Shown here: positions 35,601 through 47,600 of the stretch, one piece after another
How the letters are laid out: each line of letters opens with the position of its first letter
Numbering within the stretch: the stretch's first letter is position 1
DNA from: Malania oleifera
Taxonomy: Eukaryota > Streptophyta > Magnoliopsida > Santalales > Ximeniaceae
Direction: 5' to 3'
NCBI RefSeq assembly: GCF_029873635.1
Contig: NC_080419.1
Span: forward strand, 75,194,597-75,258,596
DNA: 64,000 nt
Program-made: the position numbers and the translations under genes
Notes under the pieces: generated by a model
What the model was told of the DNA's origin: nothing
The model's database searches: none
The model's input: the letters and a program-made list of their open reading frames with translations, nothing else

Positions 35601-38598
35601 ATCTCCTTTGGGCTAGGGTTGGGAAAAAGAAGGATCATTTAGTTAGTTTGGAGAATGTGTGTAGGACTAAGGTAGACAGGGGTTTGGGTCTTGGTAGGCT
35701 GGTGTGTAAAAACATTGCTTTTATGGCTAAATGGTGGCAGTTTCCCTTAGAGGAGTTCTCTCTTTGACAAAGAGTCATTAAAAGTAAATTTGGCGTGCAT
35801 GTGAATGGGTGGGCTGCTAATTTGGGAACAAGATGTTCTTTTGAAGCCTATGGAGGTGTATTTCTCAGATTCACCCTCTCTTCATTCCTCATACCAACTT
35901 TGTTTTGGGTAATGGTTCTCAAATTCGTTTTTGGGAAGGTATTTGGGTGGGCAATACTGCTTTGTTTCTATCTTTTCCCTGTTTTTATTGCTCATCTTTT
36001 GGGCATAATGATGTTATTTCTTCTTTTTGATGTCTGAAGGCAATTTGTCTTCTTGGGATTTCCACTTTCACAGAACTCTAAATGATAGGGATGTGGAGGA
36101 GCTTTCTTCTTTGTTGCTTCGACTAATTTAGTATCACCTTTCTGCTCCATAAAACTATTTAGATGGCCAAAGTTCCTTAAAAAATCAAGGCTTTTATTTC
36201 GTTGATTTTTCTTAATTGGCTAAATACCAACAATTCGTTGCAAAATAACAGACCTTCAAAAGCACTTCATCCTTTAGTGTGTTCTCATGTCTTAATAGTT
36301 CAAAACAACTGCTCAGCTTTTTTGTCTCTTGGGAGAAAGTTGGGTTTGTTTGGAGTTGGTGGGGGATTTGTTGGTATTTTTTTTCCTAGTTTTAGTAGAA
36401 GGAAGTATGCTTTATTAGTATAATGACTACTTTTTATCTTTTTGTTTATGTTATTTTTTTCTTTTTGGTTAGAAGGATATCTTTAGGGGTTGGCAAAACA
36501 GGTTGACGGGTAGGGTTTGGGCGGGTCATAAACAGATGAGGGTTAAACGGGTTCGGGTTTGGGTTAACCCATGTATTAATGGGTAAATAATCTATAAACC
36601 CAAACTCACCCATTTAATAAACAGGTCATAAACAGGTATCCGTTAAGCACCCCATTTAAAAATATAATTTATTTATTTTAATTTTTTATTTAACATTTTA
36701 TCAAAATTGACTTTATTTTTATTTTTTTAAAACAGCACTCATTTATTTTATTTATTAATATCTTAACAAAAAAATGTAAAATTTAATAAATAGTACATCT
36801 CTTTAATTTTTTTTAAAAACCACTTAGATAAATATAATCTATCACCTGTGTTGTGTATCATTTTTTTCTCTTCAAATTTCTAACAAATCTAGTTATATAA
36901 CTTGTAACTATAAAATATTATTTTATCTAAATGCCCAAAAGCAAAAATAAAAATTATGAAGTATTATTTTTTTATGTAAACTGGTGATTCGATGGGTGCC
37001 TGACCCAAAACCTGTCTAACCCGTTTATTAAATGGGTTGGGTTTGGGTTGACTCATTCATAAATGGGTCCTCTCAAACCCAAATCTGGTCTAAATGGGAG
37101 GGGAACGAGCCACCTATTGGGTCCTAACCCGTTTTGCCACCCCTAGATATCTTGCCCCCTTTTTATATATTTTTTCCATTCTAATAAATTCATCTTCTTT
37201 TGTTATTACAAAGAAGGCTTTTGCAACAAGTGCAAACAATTGTTCCTTAATATCGAGCCAAAATCAGTACATAGTTTATGTATATGCCTCTTGGTAGGTT
37301 AACCCTATAATAATCAATCTTGACTGCCCAAACTAAACTAATCTTGACCATACAAAATGAAGTATATAAATTAAAACAGAACTCCAAAAATAAGTGAAAA
37401 TAAAGACCCAAAATATTGGGGTGTTCAAGGGCCAGGTCAGGCCTCAAATCCTAACCAATTCAATCTTGTAGATTTGACAAATATTCAATTCTAAGTCGAA
37501 CCATGGAAGATGCGGTTTGGATCCATTTGGGTCGGTCTAATGATCGGGTGGGTTGGGTCGATTGGCGGTTTAGCTTGTTTAAACGTGAAGTAGAAAAGAA
37601 AAGAAAAGATGAAAGAATATGTGCGAGTTTTTCCAAGCATAACATATGTTACATTGAAAACATCACTCATGTTAGTGTCATTAAAGTTAAATATATTAAC
37701 TTGTCAATTTCTTATTTAAAAATGTCCATTTTGTTCCAGAAGGCCCAAAACATCCTATCCATAAATTTTACTACAATAGAAATAAAAATATATATATAAA
37801 AATTTAAACAGTCCAAAATGTTTCAATCCCAAAATCCATCCTATGCATTCTTTCATAGGTCCCAAGTAGTTGTAGGCATGGTTTTAAATTGCGCAGCGGG
37901 TAGCTTAACGTAACAATAACTGGTGTACTGGCAAGTGAGAGTAGCGGATGTTACATAATGGGAAGTGGGTGTAACAATGGTGAATTTTTTTCAAAGCATG
38001 CACGACCTTATGCATATTAGCATAGTTGCATGTTTTTAAACTTTTTACTCTTCTTAAAAAGAGTTTTAGACTATTTTGGATTCTTTAGTTCAACTAACTA
38101 AGTTGTGTGGTAAGGGCAAGAAATTTACATTTGTTTTAAACCACCATTGACAGAAACATTGCGTATGTGTGTGTATATTTATACTTCTTCATATTCTTAT
38201 GTTTGATTAATTAATTAATAAAACAAAATACATTATAAACTTCATCAATCTAGGCACATAAGACATGAATAATACAAACGTGTGATAACTAGAAAAGGAA
38301 AGAAGGTTGAAGTTGAAAAGTATAGAACATAAATATCAAATAGCTATTATTATCAGAATAAAATATTTTCCTAACAAATTTGTATCATCAAATTGTTAAT
38401 TAATGCATCTCTTGGGAGTATTTAAAAAATAAATAAATTTTGTATCATTATCTTCTTCATTATAATCTTTTTCCCCCTTTCTCCACATAATATATTGAGA
38501 ATAATTTATGAAGGTAGGGGGGGCGGGAACAAAAGTGAGAAGAAAAAGTAAAAAGTAATATATATAAAAAAAAAGGCCGTACCCAGTGCACTAAAAAG

Positions 38599-38634
<36 letters not shown>

Positions 38635-41600
38635 CCCTAACAGTCTTGTTGTGGTTACATGACAATTGTAGTAGCCTTTATGTATTAGCTGCGATTCATA
38701 ACGACAGCAATGACCGTGATTTTTCTGCCCCCTGATTTTGCAGTGTGTAAGAGAATTGGGAACCCAAAAAACTACTACGTAATGGCGTTACGCAACGGTC
38801 ACGATTTCTATTGAAAACTGTGATTGTAGGTCCTTACATATAGGCATTAGAGGTGGGTCAGGTGAATAAGGCATTAAACTCAAAAATCAACCCATATAGT
38901 CAGGTTATGCGAAATGAGAAACAGTCAACTGACCCATAAACCACTTAAAACCAATTTTTTGGGTAGGTATGATTCGGATTGGTCAGGTTGGGTGGGTTTG
39001 CTGGATTGTTCAATCCCCCTACAAAATACACTTATGAATTTTTAAAAGATCCCAAAAATATCCTCATGAACAACAATGCTAGAGTATTTGTCAACTCGTG
39101 CCAAAGGACCACCTCTTTAATCTATTAACCGCCTCGACATGAATGGCAAACTCGAGATGAGAAATTTAAATGGGGTTGAGATGTGGCCATGTGAGTCAAA
39201 ACATATTCCAATCGAGTCACCACTAACCTACTTTATCCTAAGTAAGGTTAGAACACCTAATTAATTAATATCAATTTATTGGTCAACTAGCAACTCCTAG
39301 GGTCCAAAGAATTGATAGTCAAGGGTCTGCATACTAGAGTCAAGTTTGGGAGTACGATTATGCAAGGGAAAAGTTCTAGCACCCCTTACACACCCATTCC
39401 ATGAACAATACCTAATTGGCCTAAATTACCTTTGAGTTTAACTCATCAAGACTTTGATTGCTTCCATTTTAGTATTTACTAGTCTTTTAGATATTGGACA
39501 GTTCTGCACACGACAACAATTGTGTTCTCACCTTGAGATCCTCAAGGCATGCACAATACACCACCTTGAAGTCCATCTTTGGATGGATTTTTACATATGA
39601 TATCTGAGAGTGTTTTTATCGTGAATTTACCTGTCTATTAAATATTGAGTAGCCCCACACAAGACAGAAGCCAACATCACCTCAAGATCCCCGAAGGCAT
39701 GCACAAGACATCACCTTAGGGTTAGTCATTGGATTATTTTTTTTAGTATTTTCAGGTTGATTTCACTATGCATAAGTAAACATAAAGTTCAAGGAATCAA
39801 TATCATAGTCAAATAGATCATAACACAAGTCTAGGTGAGCAATACAAGTATATATTTCATCAAGAAAACACAAGAAAGGTAACTAAGTCCATAATAATCA
39901 AGAAAGTCATGGCTAAGGAAAGCAATAACAACAATCCCCCAAAATAATGATGTTTGAAATTTTATGTGCTACGCTAGGCAGAGTTTCCAAATAGATTTAA
40001 AAAGGAGTTTCCTTGAGATCCCTATTTCTCCAAAATAAGAACGAGAAAAGTAAGATTAAATCTTTCTAAACAAAAATAAATAAAAATCCTATTTACCTTA
40101 TTTAAAAATCCCTCTTTCCTAAAATTACAATAAACAAAGTAAGGTCAAAGCTTTCGAAATAAAAAAAATGAACAATATCCTACCTACCTTATTTACAATA
40201 TTTCTACTTTCCTAAAATCACAATGAACGAAATAAAGTCAAAGCTTTCCAAATAAAGTAAAGACAATCCAGCTAAGAAGCACTGATAATGATATGGGACA
40301 TGGATACGATATGATATGATACGATACGAATATGATGATATGGCAATTTTGTAAAAACAAGGATAGGATTCGACCAGGATACATTAGTTAATTGATATAA
40401 AATTGTATATATTTAGGTATGTTTTTCCTTTTGAATGAAAAATATTAAAGTAATAGTCATCATTTGTGCTCAATTATGAATTGCATAATCATTAACAACT
40501 CATATTAAAGAAGTCAAAGAAACATTCATCATTCATCACTAATCAAAATGTGGTCCAAACCTCCAAGGCTTCAAAGAAAAATACGAAGAAGAGTCATAAG
40601 ACATCCATCAACTATGAGAAATCTAATTAACATAATAAGAGTCATAAGACATCCATCAACTATGCATCATCACCATCACCATCTCCAAGAAACATGGCCG
40701 CCATATTTGGTTCATCAGGGGAAAGACTCGCAATCTCGAGCACCTTAGCTCCTCCAAATAGCTCATCCCAAGTATCTCTTCCAATATCCCATGACTTGTT
40801 TGGCCCGCCCTTGTATTCTTTAATTTTTCTTGATAAAAGATGAAGATTAGTATGCCCTTTTATCAAATCTTCTGCACGTTTTACCACCATCTTGTTCCTC
40901 TTCAATGAGTTGATAAATGAATAAGAACTACAATTCCTCACAACAAGAGGATGGGCAAGGTTGTCCTAGAAGCTTGAGGGCTATTGATTAAAGCATCCGT
41001 GTTGATGCACCATGGAAATAGCACCAGTAGTTTGGTTCCAAAGTGTATCTATCTTGTATGGATTCAGGACTACCAAACACATCAATGAAACCCTCAAAAA
41101 TTTGACAAATTCCACATTTTTTTTCTTCCCACCCTTGGGGGTGACAAAAAAAATTTTTCGAGTACATTTGTTCCTTAGAAATTTCGCTATCTACATGTGG
41201 AGCAACATGATTTGTAGTTTTTACCCTCTGTATGCCATTATTGGCTATTAATGTCACGCCCCGAACCCGAAAATGGACCCCAGGGTGTGATTTAGTAACC
41301 TAACTTGTCCCTGTATCATACAACCATCTATGATATTACACAATATAAGGGTCTGACCCCGTAGGGTTCACGTATACCCTATACACAATCACATACACAA
41401 TATACGCAGCGGAATAATCCAACCTATTAAATCATGACACCATACCAAAGTCTATACAAAACCAGGATATAGTCCCATAATACAAAACATACCACTGGGC
41501 GCCTACATAACCCAAAAGTGACAACCTGACCAAAGATCAGTACTTACACAAGTACTTCTATGCTAAGCAACAACACGCTCCTGAAACGTTAAGACTCTAG

Positions 41601-44600
41601 TGTCAGCCACTTGAAGGACCTGAAAAACATTTGTATGATAGGGGTGAGAAACTTTTCAGTAAGGGAGAATCAGGTTATATCCGTGTGTGGCACATGAGTG
41701 TTATTTTAACAGTAAAATATTACATTTTACAATTCCAGTATTTTCACAACATAGTTCCAGTATATCACACAAAACACCTCGGTCTAGTGTCGTCACACTC
41801 TTCGGCCTAAGCCGGCTGCACTACACAGCGCCCCCAGTAACCTGGCATAGCATAAGCCCCCACAGCGTTGAACCGGTGCAAACATGGTGAAACTCACACC
41901 CTTCGGTGACCAACCGGAATCTTAGGTGGTATTTCACACCCTCGGCCTCAAGCCGAATATCTGAGCCTACGGTAGTTAACTGACTCAGCCACCTACGGTA
42001 TTGTTCCGGCACGCCTTATATCTCAGCCTTCGGTAGTTAACCGGCATGCTTCGATTGTTCTAGGCCTTCGGTATTATTCCGACTCGGCATTTTGACAAAA
42101 CCTGGAGCAATTTGGAACTCCTGTTCCTATATTTCATTTCAATTACTCACAGCCTACGGTAGTTAACCGACACGCTTTTTCACAAAACACATCATTAATA
42201 CAACAACTCATTCCACACTTATTTGGGTAAACAAATAATCTCATATTAGATACTCCGAAAATATTGTTTAACATAATCAAAGGTACGATCATCTCTATAC
42301 TACAATTTAATTATATATACAATTTTCCAACAAAAACAGAGATGATACCCAAAACCCCCAATTTTCCCAAAAAAACTATAACCCGAAAATCTCATCATTT
42401 CACTTGATAGATTTTCCCAAATAAGTAACCAAAACATCCGTAGAATCGTAAACCATAGTTTTACCAATTTAGATTTCATAATTAATTGATATAAACAGAA
42501 TCCCCTTACCTTTCCCCAAAAACTAAAGCACGAACTAAACGACTCCAAAACAGCGAACAGAGTTCCCAAAACCTAAAAACCGAAGAACAATACTTCAATA
42601 CAATCCTGCCTACTACAGATCTACCGAACTGAAAACAGATTTAGACCCTTACCTCGATTTTGGGATAAAACCCGAAAGTTTTCAGAACGAAGATCCGATC
42701 CGCTATAAACGTAGAGATTTTCCTCTTGATCCACATAACAACGTCGGATCGTTGATTCGGGTAACACACGGCCAGAAAACTTAGAGAGAGAGTCTCCTTC
42801 TAGTTCTAGAGAGAGAGAGAGAGAGAGAGAGGATTTTTGGTTTCTTAGCAACTAAGCAAGTGAATAAGATATTTATAAACCTTTGACCCGACTAGACTTG
42901 TCGACGAAGTGGAGCGCTTGTCGACAAGCAGAAGAAGGGCGTTCGTCAACGACGGAGTTTGCCTCGTCGACGAGCTTGAGATTTCAGAATTCCCAAAATC
43001 CCTCGGTATTCACTCGTCGACGAACCTCCGAATCTCGTCGCCGAGCTGTAGAAGGGACTTCATTGATGAGAGAAGGAGCCTCGTTGACAGGCCCTGCTGT
43101 TTTTACTTTTTTAAATTCCCTCCCCTTTTCTTATTTATTTAATCCACATTTCTTGGATCGGGTTCTTACAATTAAACCTATAACAATTTATATAGGTTTG
43201 TTAGAAAAGGGAGTTATAAGAAAATAATTTATGGAACTAAAAAAATAAAAAGAAAAAATTTGGCTCGGACTTAAAGTAACATAAGCCCAAAATAGGGTGT
43301 TGTCATCCAATGCCACAATTGCAAATTTACTAGTGATAGAAGTAGATGATGAAGAACTCTTTGAAGACATTACTGTCACAAAACATTCACTAATTTAGTA
43401 CATAATCACAATCAAATAAGAAATTAAAGCAATGAAAACAAGCTCCTTTGTCGGTTCCTACATTCTGTTTTCATTGATAGAAATTTAATTTGTACTGCCA
43501 TATAACTTCCTATGTGATGTTTTGATTGCAGGAAATTTAATTTGTAATGGATAATAATAATATTAAATGGGTTCTAGTATTGGTGGTATATATTATTGAA
43601 CCAAAGGGGAAGAGTGCAGCTCATTCTATTCCCACAAAGAAACAAAGGTTTTGTGGAGAGGCTAAGTCATAAGACTCATAATTAATATCATATTATGATG
43701 GATATAATCATCCAGACAGCCATCAAGGCACCAATTAAAGAAATGAAAACAAACTTCTATCAACCTATGTAATGCAACTTGCAACTTTGAGAATTTGTAT
43801 TTACTATTTAACCACCAAATTATCAAGATAGGCACTAGGCAGAATAGGGTGTTATCATCCAATGCCGCAATTGCAAATTTACTGGTGATAGAAGTAGATG
43901 ATGAAGAACTCTTTGAAGACATTACTGTCACAAAACATTCACTAATTTAGTACATAATCACAATCAAATAAGAAATTAAAGTAATGAAAACAAACTCCTT
44001 TGTCGGTTCTACATTCTGTTTTCATTGCTAGAAATTTAATTTGTGCTCCATATAACTTCCTACGAGTTGTTTTGATCAGGAAATTTAATTTGTAATGGAT
44101 AATAATAATATTAAATGGGTTCTAGTATTGGTCGTATATATTATTGAACCAAAGGGGAAGAGTGCAGCTCATTCTATTCCCACAAAAAAACACAGGTATT
44201 GTGGAGAGGCTAAGTCATAAGACTCATAACTAATATCATATTATGATGAATATAATCATCCAGACATCCATCAAGGCACCAATTAAAGAAATGAAAACAA
44301 ACTTCTATCAACCTATGTAATGCAACTTGCAACTTTGAGAATTTGTATTTACTATTTAACCATCAAATTATCAAGATAGGCACTAGGCAGATTGTTGTGA
44401 GTGGAATGGTAGAAGCTGCAGAGCAGAAGTCAGAGGACTTAGAACCATGTTCCAATTTTTTTCATCGATCCCCATCCACTAATTTAACCATCAAATGTTG
44501 AGTCATTCAAACTCTCGAATTAACATAAGTCATCAGTCATCATTCATTAGTGCACCACACAGCTACACAACTCACAAGAAATTGACCAACAATAACATCC

Positions 44601-47600
44601 AACAAAAAGAAATCAAGAAAGAGAGGGAGTAGGGACTCATGACTTCAACTTGCAAGAATACTGATGTAAAGACTGGATTCGAGCCAAGCACACCACACAC
44701 GTCAAGTTTCCCTTCGGGCATCAATAGAGTCATAGTCTTGGCATCTTGTAGAGAGGAATTTTGGGCTGTGATGGTTTGAAGCTGTGGTGTCTGGCAACAG
44801 AGGCATTGAGGGAGGTTCCAAGATTGTTCGTTGTTTGGTGAGTTGGCAACGAAGGTTGGGGAAGGAAGTTCAAAGGCTGGGAGGTAGGGTTCAGTCACTC
44901 AGTTGTTTGTGTTCTCTCCTCTTTGCTGCCTTTCTTGTTCTTCTTCCTTTTTTTTAAGGAGTTAAGGGCCCTAAAAACAGTGTTCCCTGCCAACCTTGTC
45001 TAGGAGCATAACCTTCCATATCCGAGGGTACCTGAAAAAAATAAAAAAAATAAAAAGGGCTGCCAATACGTGTCAGACATGTATATGGCCGTATCCGAGG
45101 CGTATCCGTGTTGGATATGTGTCTGATGCTGATACTTTAACCTTTTCAAAGTATCTGTGTTTCCTAGCAATCTAGCTTACCTTATTCAATAGATTTCAAC
45201 TTTACTAAAATAAGAAAGAAAGTGAAACAAAATCAACTTTTTTTGTGCCAAAAAAATACCTTTCCTTCTTGTTTTTTTTAAATTTTTATAAATGTCTTTT
45301 ATTTTTTTGGGAAATAGAAAACCCTAATCTGTGAAAACACACAAAGAAAACCTAGAACCTCTATAGATCAATTGTAGAATTTTTTAAGGAAATTTCTTTA
45401 AATTTTGATTTTAAAAAAATTTTGATGAAAAATTAAGGCACTAAAAAACATAATAACAACACTAAGAGAAAATAAAATTTAAAATTATTTTTTAAATTTT
45501 TTACCTTTTTTTTTTTTAATTTTATAAGATTCATAAACTATTAGATGAAGGAAAATGAAATAAAATAATTTTTAATTAAAAAAAAATTATCCAAGTTGGG
45601 TTTGTTCCTCTTCACTCATGCTATGATTTTCTAGTAGTCCTCCAAAACATTAACATCAACCACGTTCCACAGTAACAACTTTAACCTCAACCCAAGCATG
45701 TAAAAATTGTACCATTTGAAAGAAAATTTCTACTTTCATATGAACATGGAGTCCTAACTTCAGATAAAGGTTGCAATTTTAATACTAGCATAGCATGAAA
45801 ATCACAATTTTTAACACAAACATGGAATAACAATTGCAGTTTTAACATACAAATGGAAGAAAGATTCCAACTTTAGCATCTATTTGAAGAAACCATGCAT
45901 CAACCTTCAAGCATACTTCATGCTCACACCTTAATTTCAACTAATCACATCAAACATCATGCTAAGGAACATGAAGGAGAGAATCAAGAGTCATACCTTT
46001 TTTTCCTTTCTTCCAGGAACTAGAACACCAAAAGAAATCCCAAGAATATCAAGAAGAACCAAAGAATCATAAACTTTCTTCTTCCCTTGACCGTGCACTT
46101 CTCCTAAGTTTTCCCTTGAATGTGAATGTGTTTCCCCATGATCTTGAATGTGATCCTATCCTCCCAATATTCAACATGTGTGTGTGTGTTATCCAATATG
46201 TTGAACATGTTTTCCTTTCTCCAATATTGAACCTCTTTTCCTCTTGAACGACCTCTTTTCCATTTGAATGAGTGTTCTCCTCCAATGTTGAGCACGAGTC
46301 TCCCAAGATGGAGCATGTAACCCTCTTCCAATATTGAGCATGTGTTTGTGTGGGAGCCTTAGCTTCCTTTTTTTATAGACTTTTTTGGAAGCTAAGGTGT
46401 TTCCCTAATCCAATTATTTCAAATATATCCTTAAGAATCAAGGAAAACCATTTCCTTGTCCTATAAAATCCCTTTGAAATAAGCTCACTCTATTTTCAAT
46501 GCCAAATCCCTAATCATACAAGGGAAAAACCCCAATTTTGACTAGAAAAGGGCCATTGAACCTTAAAAATATGAAATTGGAGACCACAACTTAGCATAAG
46601 CTTGAATTGCACTAGCAAGGGTCTAGAGAAAGGTAGAGAAGTTACAATTAATGCTTTCTAGCCATTTATTGGCATTATCCTCCAATTAATTGAGAAATCA
46701 AATCAACTCCAAACAAAATTTGGTGTCAACAGTATTCATAACAATGTTTGTTCTACAATTATGCAATATTGCACCATAGTACTCAGCTTCAGTACTTTTG
46801 TAATTGAGCACAATATTCAATTCAACTCCTTAACCAATCCTCTGTCATTACTTTATTGAATCCAAGTCTTGTAGTTGACAAATTTGCCCTTCTTTTTTGT
46901 TTTTTTTCCTAGATTGCATCATCCTCACCTTGTTGGAGAAAACTTGTCCTTGAGTTTTAAAGTGTGCTAGAACTGAAATAGAGTGCATTCATATTGCCTG
47001 TAGCACGTAATGAGAGGACTTTGTTGACACCACTTCACATTCTTTATAGGCTGCCGGAACAATACCTCTGAAAATTGCTTGTCAACCATTTTATTGAACT
47101 AGTCGGGCAATACAAACTCAATAATGAGAATGTGACTTTTAGAAAGCAAGTAAGCTCATTAAGTTTAGTTTCTTAATCTTTCAGCCCACAAATTATCTTC
47201 CATTGCTGAGGAATATATGGGGCACTAACAGGCTTGTCAATAACCAAATCTTTAATTCCATTTCCCCAGCAATATCTTTAACTTCAGTTTCTACGCCAGA
47301 TTGTTCAATTATTCCTGTATTGAGCAATTCCAGAGCTTTCTTGAGAGAAACTTCTTCTTTTGACCTTCCAGCAAGATGTTTGGAGCTCTTGGTCCCAGGT
47401 ATAGGTGATTGAGATAAAGCAGTTTACTATTCTCTTATTGATATTGTCGCAGCCTGGGCTTTCCTCTGTGTTGTTCTGTCTGCTTTGGCTTACTGACATG
47501 CAGCTTTCACAATACAGTAATGAGTAACCTGTATTGGCCTTTCAACAAGTTGGTTTTCCCTTTGTACTTCGAATCCAAACAATCCCAGTGGAGCAAGTAG

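Larger units (their letters stand above)
32366..36430 (+). pseudogene. LINE ORF2 pseudogene (endonuclease and reverse transcriptase)
   Basis: Opens at 32366 with MQLIS, a stop where family members have Trp, then NVKSLG; plant ORF2 usually reads MKLISWNVRGLG. Endonuclease remains follow (SRLDMFVLCNDWENEFSNL near 32970), then reverse transcriptase: PISLVTPVCKIIAKVVANR near 34610, KAYDRVSWNFLDKILL near 34830 and the catalytic FADDTMFF at 35171. The zf-RVT-type end is near 36170 (TNNSLQNNRPSKALHPLVC). Many frameshifts and stops. A MITE interrupts the endonuclease, and a SINE fragment lies between endonuclease and reverse transcriptase. Confidence 0.78.
25400..37205 (+). mobile_element. L1-type LINE, nearly full length, split by younger insertions
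   Basis: Plant L1-type element in gene orientation: ORF1 remains from 25412, ORF2 from 32366 (endonuclease, reverse transcriptase, zf-RVT end), and a 3' end near 37205 (TAATAAATTCATC then TTTTGTTATTACAAAG). Net of the insertions it is about 5.3 kb. The inserts are the solo LTR 27046-32067, MITE 33079-33788, SINE fragment 34100-34159 and hAT-like element 36484-37145. I did not find its own target duplication, and the 5' end is approximate. Many stops and frame changes: long dead. Confidence 0.8.
41252..43170. mobile_element. Solo LTR with ATTAA target duplication (gypsy-like)
   Basis: 1919 bp starting TGTCACGCCCCGAACCC and ending GGATCGGGTTCTTACA. ATTAA precedes it (41247-41251) and follows it (43171-43175). 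It resembles the plan of the LTR at 7438-9824, with a TGT-A/C-ACRYCCCGAA start and a CGTCGACG array near the end. It was inserted into the hAT relic. No coding sequence is seen; short open frames on both strands look random. Confidence 0.88.
40274..45169 (-). mobile_element. hAT transposon relic with near-perfect 8-bp duplication
   Basis: Flanks ATCCAGCT (40266-40273) and ATCTAGCT (45170-45177) agree at 7 of 8 bases. The ends AAGAAGCACTGATA and, in reverse complement, GCTAGGAAACACAGATA look alike. Between them are hAT transposase remains on the minus strand, a tandem duplication (43291-44390) and a solo LTR (41252-43170). The catalytic middle of the transposase is not recognisable, so the copy is internally deleted and inactive. 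Confidence 0.7.
39089..46731 (-). mobile_element. Tat-like gypsy solo LTR (about 2.7 kb net) with GTATT duplication, split by hAT
   Basis: It starts TGTCAACTCGTGCC and ends TTTGGTGTCAACA. GTATT precedes it (39084-39088) and follows it (46732-46736). It shares ordered blocks with the LTR at 17881, such as TTAGAACACC and GTTCTAGCACCCCTTACAC. It holds about three units of a roughly 95-bp repeat (CCTAAAATCACAATGAACG...AAGCTTTCCAAATAAA) at about 40010-40265, continuing after the hAT relic at 45178. Orientation is inferred from the TGTTGACACC start on the minus strand. Confidence 0.75.

Noticed and set aside
46067-46331. Overlapping minus frames of 75-79 codons
   Set aside because: They lie in the Tat-like solo LTR and consist of short repeated words (AATATTGAGCATGTG-like); not a gene.
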